Under the pieces are notes generated by a model that did not search any database, was not told where the DNA came from, and was given only the letters and a program-made list of their open reading frames with translations. DNA of 64,000 nucleotides from Triatoma infestans (Eukaryota > Arthropoda > Insecta > Hemiptera > Reduviidae), in contig JAAEAF010000672.1 in NCBI GenBank assembly GCA_011037195.1, positions 124,001 to 188,000 on the forward strand. Reading direction: 5' to 3'. Shown here one piece after another: positions 34,926 through 44,695 of the stretch; the first letter of the stretch is position 1, and each line of letters begins with the position of its first letter. Made by a program: the position numbers and the translations under genes.

Positions 34926-36860
34926 TGGATCATAAGTGGTTATTACAAGAAACAAATTTGAACATATGAGCACATTTCAGAAGAAGTTCTATTCCATCAT
35001 TTTCAGCAATAGGTATCGTAAGGGAAGGGAATGAGTTAAAATAATGTCTTATTGATGATTAAATAGGTCATATAATAGGCGAAAGTTATGAATATTTAAG
35101 TTTAATTTAGTGTAAGATCCAATATATCCTGATTATCAGCGGTCAAGAAAAACGGCAAGTTGTAAGAATGATGTCCATCATTGTTTTAAAATAAGTTAAC
35201 TAATACAAATTAAATATTGTTGAAATAATAAAAATTTTGGGTAAGGAAAAGCAGAGGAATGCAAACAAATCTCTTACCCATAAATCTCTGATTGGCTCCA
35301 GAATGAAGTTTTCATTAAAGAAGTTAGCTAAAAAGTCAAATCCATAAAAATGATCTAGCAGATCGACTGTAGCCCCTTTTACATTCTATACAGTATGCAC
35401 TGGTCAGTAAAAGTGTAGGAAAATATATAGTTTATATGTAAGGTAAGTCAACTCAAAAAGTGCTATTTTTACATCCATTTTTTTTTCTTGGTTTATGGAT
35501 TTCTGAATTTATTGTTTATATTTATTTGTACGCCTTTGTTATCGGTTTATAGATTTCAGAATTTATTGTTTATATTTATTTGTACGCTTTTGTTACCGCT
35601 CTGGGTACGCCCACGCGCGTACACATTGCTTCTCCACTTCCCTGCATGGGTGTATTTCGTTTACGATGTTCCATCAATTTCGTAATATACAATATTTCCC
35701 TATATTGTACCACTCGCCATATTAGGACTAGGTGCTGATAGTTTTTATCAGTAATAATAGATAAAACAAACTATTGTCTACTACACGGGAAATAGGCATG
35801 TTTAGACATGTCTGAGTCGATGACTAACCGGTGTGTTGCGCCATAAACAATCACGAGAACAATATCTGGAGAATCTGAACCTGTTTTGTCTTCTCCTGAC
35901 TAAACGGCGTGTGTTTAACCTTACACTTTTTATATAATCATAGATTATAAGATCATAGAGAAAAAAAAAAGTGGAAAATGGTAGCCTGTTTTAGAATAGA
36001 AAGATTAAAAATAATCTTTAAACAAGTAAGTTTATTTCTCACAAATGAGTGTAAAACATATATTTACATTTTTCACATTATTCTACAAAAATCTGGCCAT
36101 ATATTATAATGCATACATAGATACATTATACTATAATATACATGCATAGATTATTTCTATTATAACTTTTTAATGTTTGTTAAAAACCAATTTCGGGCTC
36201 TTGGAAAATTCCATTTGTGTTTATAAAAATATACAATTTTTTCTTTTTCAGAGATAATTTCTAAAAAGAAGTATGAAGTGTTAAAAAACTTACTGATAAC
36301 TAAACAACTAATTCTGTCATATGGAGTTTATAAAAAAAAATATTTTTTCTAAAAACATCTCTTAAAAAACCAGGCCAAAACATATCACACTCTCATATTT
36401 AAGAAATTTCTATCTAATTTATTATGGACATGGAGAAAACAAAACTCTATATAAGTAGACAATAATACAATCCGATTATTACACATATTTTGTGCCAAAT
36501 TTTACTTGAAACTGCCCTCTCCTTTAAAGAAACAAGTTCAAAACTTTCATAATTTTTAGTCAATACAACATTAAACACAATAAAAACTCAAAAATAAACA
36601 AAGCCAGAAAAAGAAATACAACTAATAAAATTCAAAGTAAAATAAAAAATAAGCGTGAATTTTCTGTTCAATAGGATCATGATGTAATGTCGACAGTTGT
36701 TATTGTAACATCGATTTGTTTTTGTTTTTTTAACGGTTCATTATTCATATATATGTTTATATATTGTACATTATAAATATTATAAGATAATAAATTTACC
36801 TTCCCTCAGGTACATTTCAATTTACATTACTTTTTTAATTTTATTAAAATAAATTTAAAG
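34926..36860. other. Intergenic, AT-rich, with one small direct repeat
   Basis: No gene is recognised. 35490-35600 holds two copies of a roughly 54-bp unit containing GAATTTATTGTTTATATTTA. 35800-35930 contains two related GACTAACCGGTG / GACTAAACGGCG boxes. The rest is A/T-rich. Confidence 0.5.
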
Positions 36861-36897
36861 CAGAGTTAATGAATTTAAAATTATTAAATTATCACAT

Positions 36898-38266
36898 TCA
36901 TTTATTTTCTTCGACCTTCTGTTTTTTATACATTTTTATTACTTTTTTACTTGGAATCAAACCTTGTGTAAGTCCTAAATGTTTCTTTCTCTTTTTCATA
37001 GTATTGTTATCTTCATCGCTGGGATTTTCTTTTACATTATTAATTAAATTTTCACTGTCCACCACAATTTTAGTTTGGTCAGAAACAATAGTATTACTAT
37101 CCAATTCTTTAGTTGCATCTTGTTGATTCAAACTGTTCGTTTGTAAACAAGCGTCTTCCATGTGGTGGGAAAATTTACATTTTTTACCAAATCTACATTT
37201 TCCCTTTTTGAACATCCAACATACTTTCTTGGAGCCTGTAGCATTATTATTTTGCGGAACCATTTTCACATGTTTTTCCAGTACAGCAAATTTTGCATTT
37301 TCGGCTTCAAGATATGGATTAACAAATACAGAATTTTTTATTTTATTGGTGAATGCTGGAGGCGGTAGGCGTTCGTTAATTACACTTTCAGATCTATAGG
37401 AAATACAATTTTACTAGTTTTAGGTCGTAAAATTAATTAATATAAACTTCATTTGTTTGTGACCTTCGCAGAAATCCCAGTATTTTTGTCAAATAAGAAT
37501 GTAATTTATTTCTAAGATTATTTTTTTTTATTCTTTACACTATTACACTGCTTCAAGTTTCTTTAATAATTTTCTGATTTCAAAAAGAAAGTTCATTTAC
37601 ACATTTTAAAAATTAACGTACACTTTCAATCAGTATGAGATAACGCCTTGTCAGAAGGTATTGCATCCTTGGTGCTAGTGTTTATTCAAGCTCTGTGGAG
37701 TATTCGAGTAATATATTGCAATTCCAGAAAAAACTAATTAACAAATAAATATGAATTTTTTTCTTATTTAGGGGATATTGGTCTTAGATAAGATTCCTCC
37801 AAGAAACAAAACAAACTCATATTTTGTGCATTACTTCTGATCAAGGAATAATACAAGAAAAAAAATTACATAACAAATATTTCAGACTCACACTATCAGT
37901 TGATAAAATGCAACATCGCGAAACTATAATGTGTGATATAGACATACTACTATTTTTCCCGCAAGGACTGTTCGCTTACGATCACAGCAGATTTCATACA
38001 AAATCAATAATTAATAAGTGTAAAAAAAAAATATAGTGTACATTAACATAAGTCGATTCTTGCAACCTACAAAATTCTAAGTTTTCAATTAAATTTTAGA
38101 AAGCAACTACTGCTATTATCTAGAATACTGAGGTTTCCAAGAAGTGTCACACTTAAGAATTAGCAACTAATAATTTGTATAATTACTTGTCAAAATGGCT
38201 ATCATTTTCTGAGTCTTCGCTAGATTCTTGACTAGATTCACCATAATCAGCTACAAGTGAAGCCAT
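36898..38266 (-). CDS. CCCH zinc-finger protein, two coding exons, 191 aa
   Basis: Exon 1 is 38266-38187 (ATG to donor AA|GTAATT); exon 2 is 37393-36898 (acceptor CTATAG|A to TAA). The phases join exactly to make a Lys codon, giving 191 residues. The N-terminus MASLVADYGESSQESSEDSE is short, acidic and Ser-rich. A conserved-looking block SVFVNPYLEAENAKFAVLEK lies at residues 48-67. Then comes a single C-x7-C-x5-C-x3-H finger at C85, C93, C99 and H103 (CWMFKKGKCRFGKKCKFSH). The C-terminus is Lys-rich with LTQGLIPSKKVIKMYKKQK. Such fingers usually bind RNA, so a nuclear RNA-processing role is plausible but inferred. An in-frame stop lies upstream of the ATG, and an AATAAA follows about 55 bases after the stop (36844-36839). 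I do not recognise an established name. Confidence 0.85.
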
Positions 38267-39678
38267 CAGATGTTCAAAATGAAGAAAGGCTATAAAAGTA
38301 AATACTCAAATTAGTGAGATAAAATTGAGCACACGTGAAAAGAAAAGCAATGTAACAATGGTAAAGATCTTTCTTGAGACTTTATTTAATGCTTATATTT
38401 TGGGAATATAAACTTTGTTTCGAAAGTTACTAGTCAAGAGTCTGCCAATGATAAGCTTTAATAATTCAATACACCTTCACAGTAAGAAATGTGATGGTTT
38501 GCAGGTAAACTGGAGATTATCCGAGATTAATTGAATCTACAAAAAATTTAAGACACAAAATGTTCCATATGGTTAAATGAATAATATTCATAACAAAATA
38601 GTTTTCATACTTGTAGCATTAAAAACTTAAGATTTTTAAATATATGTAATAATTTTAAGCTGTCATAAAGTAGATCAAATAATAACCTTTCATTAGGTAC
38701 TACCAAATCATAGGAAGAAGTTCATCGAAAGAATATGTTACTTTTACTGTTAAATAAAGTTTTATTTTAAATGAAAAACAAAATGTGTGTTTAAATTAAA
38801 TGACTATCTACCTTAAAATGTTATTTTGTTAAAAAGAAAAGAAGACATGGTTTATGATTAAGGCCACTAACTTAGATACAAAAATAGAAGGATCACTTTT
38901 TTCCGTTACATTGATGGGAAATATTATACAGTTAAAATAAAAATAAATCCTATTATCCAAGCCAAACTGAGTATTTATGATTATAAAACATTATCATTGA
39001 AAATGATATCACCATGCAACCTTCCAACCAAAACACACCTCAATATGATAGTTGCCAAAACAAGGAATATTTCTGAGCCTGTCCATTATATGTAAGTTGC
39101 ATTCCAATAATAACGAATTTTTTCATGAGTATTTTTGGGAAAATATATATAATTATAGAACCTTTGTTTTTATATTAATGAGCCCATTTTGTTTATTCTG
39201 AGGTAGCTTCAACTAATTTTATTTTTTTAGCTATTTACTTTTATAATATGCAGTCGTCGTTAACAGATTTATTTTATCTACTGAACAGTTAACGTAGAAT
39301 GTTTTAAAAAAGGTTAAACTTATTTTCCATACCGTTTATTTAGATATCCAAAATACCATCGAGGGAGGTTGCACCTTATTTAAGAGGTTGTCAAGTGGCG
39401 TACAGTTTGAAAGCTGAGGGCTTTTGTTTTTTATTTCAGACGAGCTTTAGAGGATTCGCATTTAATTCACAATTTGAATTAAATTCAAGGGCAGGTTCGT
39501 ATATTAATAGTGGCGATTGTTTTGTCTTTCAAGTACAAGAGTAGGTTACAAAAATTATGTTATAATTTTCTGATTTCTTCCAAATTAGTAATACTTAAAG
39601 AGCGTCACCTTCAGTTAGTTATATAGTTGATACGGGCCTTTATAATTTGTTTAGAAATTCAGTAATTATTTTAAAAAT
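38267..39678. promoter_or_regulatory. Intergenic region between two divergent genes
   Basis: 1.4 kb separating the start of the CCCH gene (minus) from the Tantalus-domain gene (plus). AT-rich, no open frame with a recognisable domain. It should hold both promoters and possibly a 5' UTR exon of the plus-strand gene, but no core promoter element can be assigned. Confidence 0.45.
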
Positions 39679-40230
39679 ATGGAGTGTGAAATTACGGGAA
39701 ACAACGAAGGGGAAACTTGCAATCAATCTTCTCATTGGTCCACATATACTCAACAGTGTCAAACATTTAACGATATTGTGAAAGAAAACAATTCTAATGA
39801 GACAAGTAACATTCCAACTGAAAATAATGTGGCTGATACCATTTTAATGAATGATACACAATTTAATGGTCTGACTACGCCCGATGATAAACAGTTGAAT
39901 CGTCGTTTTACACTCAGACCACGTAAATGTATCTCCAAAGACATCGGAAGTAATTTGAGAAAAGTCATGAAGAAAAAATTCAAAAGTAAGAGATACTTAA
40001 GACATCAACATTTGGAAACTATTTTTGAAGAGCCAATAGTTACAAAAAAAGGAGACTTGGTTTTTATTGGTCTGTCCAAAGCAAAAAGATCTATCACATT
40101 TTCACAGTTTGTTACAAAGGCAAAATTAAAGAAACGTAGAACAAAAGTGAAAAAGTTGAAAGAAAAACTGATGGCTGAAAAGAAGAAAATGGAAGATGTT
40201 GAGAGTAAATTGTGGAATTTAGGATTGTAA
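39679..40230 (+). CDS. Tantalus/PRR14-like domain protein, 183 aa
   Basis: A single-exon frame from ATG (context AAAATATGG) to TAA. The key segment is residues 107-141. It contains LETIFEEP (112-119), then LSKAKRSITF, matching the Tantalus-like domain found in fly Tantalus and vertebrate PRR14/PRR14L. L-E-T-I-F-E fits the LxxIxE motif that docks on the B56 subunit of phosphatase PP2A, as known for that family. Just before it is FTLRPRK (77-83), and the C-terminal 40 residues are strongly basic and probably helical (KKRRTKVKKLKEKLMAEKKK). The N-terminal 70 residues are polar and disordered-looking. A nuclear chromatin-tethering protein is the likely role, by family. Human PRR14 is far longer, so this is a minimal version. 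Confidence 0.82.
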   Translation: MECEITGNNEGETCNQSSHWSTYTQQCQTFNDIVKENNSNETSNIPTENNVADTILMNDTQFNGLTTPDDKQLNRRFTLRPRKCISKDIGSNLRKVMKKKFKSKRYLRHQHLETIFEEPIVTKKGDLVFIGLSKAKRSITFSQFVTKAKLKKRRTKVKKLKEKLMAEKKKMEDVESKLWNLGL

Positions 40231-42436
40231 ATTCATTAATATAAAATGGTATGTGTTCAGCTAAGTTCCTCATAAACTGCATTATGAAGTGCTTATATTT
40301 TTGTAAATAATTGATTATTACACGTGTTATGTTCGGAAGAAGACTGCAAAAACAGATGTATTTTTCTATGATTTTAATACATTTTTAATTGAAGTATTTT
40401 TGTTTTTATCATAGACGTTTATTTGCCTTTTTGCTCCATTATTTTTTACCTTAACTCAGAACATTATAAATAGTACTCATGCAGTTACTGAAATACTAAA
40501 AAGTGACAGCAATTTGGAAAATTCCACTGAAATTTTATTCGAGAAAAATGCATATTTTAAAGGAGGTTCAAATATGATTTGAAATCTCAAGATATAAGAT
40601 AATCATAAGTCTCCAAAACTGATAATTGCTTCGTTCAGTGTTTGATTTAACTTAAAAGTAGGTTTATTTGAAAAAACTTTAAGAGCTTTTGTAATGGTTT
40701 TGAGAGAGGAACCTAAATCTAGTTATATTGATAGCAGATTTCTATTAGTTCTTCGTTTGAAATGATATATTTAAAGTGATAATATATATGTAGATATAAC
40801 ACAGTTTGAACAGAACAACACTGCACAGTAAATGATTAGCAGAACCTTTCAGGATAAACTTATTGTAGTGTAGTATTCTATTCCAAGGCAATAACAAATC
40901 ACAGCTACCGTAGGCCTAGATGAAGCACTTTTTATTACAAGCTACAGTTTCTCTATTACATATTAAACAATTTCAACTCACAGTCCAATGTTATTACTGT
41001 TTTAGTTTGAATAATACAGTACTTGTATATCCCTAAGGAAATAATTACATTATTTTTTTACAATTTAAGCATTTTATATTCAAGTGTGTTCTATTCTATT
41101 CTTGCTAGAGTTTTCTCAAATTAATGTTTACTCTTTTATGTTGTTATGTTTAAAGAGATATATTCGTTTTTTATTTTAAGTGTTTTTTTTTTTTATTTCT
41201 TTGAACCTACTTTTTCTGCCTTGACAAATGCAAATTTATAATTTTTTCTGACCAAACCTAAATATTCTATTTGCATTAATTTATACTGAAAGCTATTGCA
41301 GTTTATTCTGATTTCTCATCATTAACAGAATAACGACTTTTTTTTGTTAAAATAATATATTTTCAAATTCCATAGTTTAAAAAAAAATAGTAGCCAAATT
41401 AAAAAACAATAATCAGTAATAATTAACACCTAGAATATTTTCATTAGTTGTTTAAAGAGTTGAAATTAATACAGGTTTGTGCATTTTGTTGTCAATAAAA
41501 ATCTAAAGTTCTACTTTATTTAAATATAAATTCTAATTACATAAATAAAAATAATAAAAATTAAACATACATGATGTTTTTGTTAATTATAAGGTTTGTA
41601 TAAAATTCTATGAATATAATTTTTTTCAAGTTTTGAGTTTAAGGATAGAGGACCCTTTTTAATGGAAAGTAAAAACTATTTGCTTCTTCGGGTACACCAG
41701 CCTAGCAATAAATGGCGTTAATCAGAAGCCGAAACGTCAACGTTTTATTGTAACAATAAAAAAATGACAATAAATAGAAGGCTAAAATGAATTGGTTTTC
41801 CATTAAAGCTGCTTCAACAAATAACTATTTCATTTGTAACAATTATTATGGATCATCCTCAATCATGTATCAGAAACTTTATTTTAGCCTTTTCTTCGCA
41901 GTTAACGCTTTATGTGCATATCCTACACGGAGACAGCTAGTAACAGCAGAGTATAAACTATTAAGAAGGGAAGTTAGGTTTAAATACTCTATTACTTTGA
42001 AAATTTTATAAAGTAAAGGCCTTTACTTCATCACTATATCTTGAAATAAATAATGAACTTTCCTGTATGCAATTACTTATGTTATTGGCTTCACGGACCA
42101 TATAATATTCAATATATTGGTATTACTGCCTTATCCGTAAATATTGTATCAGTTAAAAGCGGTTCATAAAAATCTAATGGCAGCTTTATTCTGAGGAGGA
42201 TTGTCTCTTTTTACTATTTTATGACATGAAAAAGCACAGAGTATCTGAAAGTAATATCAAGCGATTACGGCTCAGCACTCCTTTCCTATTGTATAACTGC
42301 ATTATACTTTTAGCCGAATGCAATTATCGTAATATTTAAATTACGACATCCAATTAAATATTTCGGTCCATGCAATATCTTTCTGGGATAGACCGTGTTG
42401 TCTAGTCCGGCAGTGCATTACATACTTAAAAAAAAA
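40231..42436. other. Intergenic, AT-rich
   Basis: Contains the presumed 3' UTR of the Tantalus-domain gene and no other recognisable gene. Around 41710-41745, GGCGTTAATCAGAAG then CCGAAACGTCAACG looks like half of another GAAACGTC-type repeat. A short open frame at 41787-42011 has no domain. Confidence 0.5.
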
Positions 42437-42735
42437 AAAAATTACAATAAGATGTTTCTACGGCAATGGCCAGAGGAGTTTTTAAAGAAAAAGAATTCTT
42501 TGTTGATCTACGTATCGGGTACCATTCTTCAGGAGCTCTTTAGGGTGCGAGAGGAGTGAACGTTAAGACTGAAAATGGTCAGTCTCAGCGTTCTCAACGT
42601 TCACTCCTCTTGCACCCTAAAGAGCTCCTGAAGAAGGGCACTAATGGTACCCGAAACTTAGAGCAACAAAGTCTGCTTTTTCTTTAAAAACTCCTCTGGC
42701 CATTTGCCGTACAAACATCTCATTGTAATTTTAAG
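42437..42735. repeat. Inverted repeat, hammerhead-like family 2, short copy
   Basis: Arms of about 130 bp (CGGCAATGGCCAGAGGAG outward, AAAGAGCTCCTGAAGAA inward) flank a small centre. Right arm, plus strand: GCTC (42624-42627), CTGAAGA (42628-42634), hairpin with GG...GTACCC, GAAAC (42653-42657), TTA, GAGC (42661-42664). Left arm, minus strand: GCTC, CTGAAGA (42532-42526), ATGGTACCC, GATACGTA, GATC. The arms also share ACTCCTCT and TTAGGGTGC blocks nearer the centre. It lies between CYB5D2 and the Tantalus-domain gene. Confidence 0.85.
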
Positions 42736-42891
42736 GCCTGATGATCTGAATACCATTTAAAAAAAAATTAAGATAAAATCACAAATAAAATCTAGCGAGG
42801 ATGTGAATGATAACAGGGGCACTAAACTATTAATACTTTCTTAGTAATTTGGTGGCTTATTTCAGATTCCAATGAACATTAAGTTTTAAAA

Positions 42892-43111
42892 TTAATCACT
42901 GCCAATGAAACAGCTCTCAGAATTTGGATCACAATTATCGTAATGTTTTAAATTACCCCCATCAATTAAACTTTCCAAGTCAGGATTTATACAGGCACAT
43001 CTAAAATCCTTCAATCCAGGCATGAATATCTTTCTGGGAACACCAATCCAATCTCTTCTCACACCGCCACTGAAATATTTGTATCAAATAACTGAAATTA
43101 ATACGAAATAT

Positions 43112-43190
<79 letters not shown>

Positions 43191-44428
43191 CATCAATCCT
43201 GTTTATGAAAAAGTTAGGGATAACTTAAAATTATATGCATATAAAGCCCTTGAGTTTCCGGGTTGAGACTGCGTCAGTGGTTCGCTAAAAACCGACGTTT
43301 CGCCCTTGTTGCAATTAGCCTCTTTAGAGTCGTTACACCTTGAAAGCCAATAAGGCACCTATTAGCCTTATTGGTTTATAAAGTGTAATGACCCTGAAGA
43401 CGCTCATTGCAACACGGACATCGTCGTTTATAGTGAACAACTGATGTGGTCTCAACCCGGAAATTCAAGCGTTTTGCATGAAAAGGGCCGCGGAAACCTA
43501 ACAGATTATATATGCACATATGTATGTTGAATAAAAAACGTTTGTGAAAATGAACATTATATACAATATATTAAAAGATGTATTTTAACAAATATCCAGG
43601 TAAGCACCTTCTCATCGAGCACCAAACTCTACTTCCCTTCTCTTTCGACCATTCTATATTACATGGTGGATATTTCAAATTGTAATATTCATTTTGTTCA
43701 TTTAATTTGGAAGCTTCTTGGCATTTTGACTCAATATCTCTTAAATAAGCAGAAGATCTCCCATTTTCATCATAAAACCGACCAATTAACTTCCCTGTAA
43801 TTATTCAATATACCTATTGTTAACAAATAGAAGCTACAGAGAAAATGTGTTTACTCAATCCAGGCATTAATATCATTTAGTGTCTAACCTTTGTAAACGT
43901 AATCCTTTTCGTATCGTTTAAGCCACTCCTTCAGTCCAATTAAATCTGATAATAACAAATTTGACAAATCATCACTCAAACCTTCTTTTGAAAAATCACC
44001 TGTAATAAAAGCTCTACTTGCATCTCTTCCTGTAAATTAGTATAGTTATTATGGTAACGATTATTATGTTTGAAGCAAAATATAGGTGGGAAGCTGTTTT
44101 AGGTTTATGCACCTGTAAAACCATGGTAATCTTCACCGAAGGCGTAATATTTTTTTCCTTTTGTAACATCAAAAACTCTACCAAGAATGGATAGATACAG
44201 TTTTCCATTTGTTCCATCAAATGAAGAAAGTTCTTGTTTAGTGAACAACTTTTCATTTGTCCTACCAGAAATATCTGCTTTTGAATGTAAAGATGAGTTT
44301 CCCAAAATATAAACATCAACTAGATTATGTACAAGATTAAAAAATTTTCCAAAATAAATTCCATTTAAAAAACAAATATAGGATATAACACCGAAAATAA
44401 TGGGGACTACTAAATGTATAATCCTCAT
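42892..44428 (-). CDS. CYB5D2: Neuferricin (cytochrome b5 domain-containing protein 2), four exons, 273 aa
   Basis: Exons: 44428-44113, 44029-43889, 43794-43608 and 43069-42892. All junctions are GT-AG and the phases agree, giving 273 residues, close to the human length of about 264. Residues 1-27 are a hydrophobic signal anchor (MRIIHLVVPIIFGVISYICF). The b5-like heme-binding domain of the MAPR group follows: FTKQELSSFDGTNGKLYLSI, GRVFDVTKGKKYY, DYHGFTGRDASRAFITGDFS. It lacks the HPGG of classical b5, as expected for MAPR. Then LKEWLKRYEKDYVYKGKLIG, and a Cys-rich C-terminus (PPCNIEWSKEKGSRVWCS, RRDWIGVPRKIFMPGL, RCACINPD, and YDNCDPNSESC) typical of neuferricin. It is a secreted or membrane-anchored heme protein linked in mammals to neurogenesis. 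Head-to-head with GGNBP2. Confidence 0.95.
43115..43188. repeat. Poly(A) tract of 74 bases in CYB5D2 intron 3
   Basis: An uninterrupted run of 74 A. On the sense strand of CYB5D2 it is a T-run that lies 46-119 bases upstream of the last acceptor (43070), so it may act as an extended pyrimidine tract. Its exact length is likely unstable or an assembly estimate. It is probably the tail of an inserted retrotransposon. Confidence 0.95.
43244..43484. repeat. Inverted repeat in CYB5D2 intron 3 with ribozyme-like arms
   Basis: Imperfect palindrome with outer ends TCCGGGTTGAGACTG and GGTCTCAACCCGGAAA and centre near AATAAGGCACCTATTAGCC. Right arm, plus: GACC, CTGAAGA (about 43393-43399), loop with CATTGCAAC, then ATCGTC and GTTT. 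Left arm, minus: GAAACGTC followed by GGTT (about 43316-43305). The GACC/GGTT ends can pair as a stem I. Core bases are partly lost in each arm. Confidence 0.75.
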
Positions 44429-44695
44429 AATTAAATTAGCTTTAATAATTAAATTCAATTAACAAAACCTATCCAATAGTAACCTCCTTAGGATCCATGA
44501 GCATCCAGTTGCACCAATGTGCATAGAAGTAATGTTTCGCCCTGTATAATTTGATATAATCCTGTATCAACGACGTTTACAAATGGCAACTTTTCATGTT
44601 GGTGTAAAGTTGAACATGTTTTTATACTAACTGACAGTTGTGTGCTGCGATTTATTGCTTCTTCTTTTTTTTAATGTTTATTCTTATTTGTTGAA
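44429..44695. promoter_or_regulatory. Probable bidirectional promoter of CYB5D2 and GGNBP2
   Basis: Only 267 bp separate the two start codons, which face away from each other. The interval must contain both 5' UTRs and start sites unless longer upstream exons exist. It is less A/T-rich in the middle (around GGATCCATGAGCATCCAG). No TATA box is obvious. Confidence 0.65.

Noticed and set aside
37160..37399. Plus-strand frames opposite the CCCH gene
   Set aside because: Antisense shadows of the zinc-finger exon; their Cys/Phe pattern is the complement of the Lys-rich finger.
41700..41750. CCGAAACGTC motif as another hammerhead
   Set aside because: The GAAACGTC half is present but no CTGANGA core or second arm could be found nearby.
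43022..43228. Frame encoding a long poly-lysine run
   Set aside because: Produced by the 74-base poly(A) tract inside a CYB5D2 intron; it overlaps the real exon 4 on the opposite strand.
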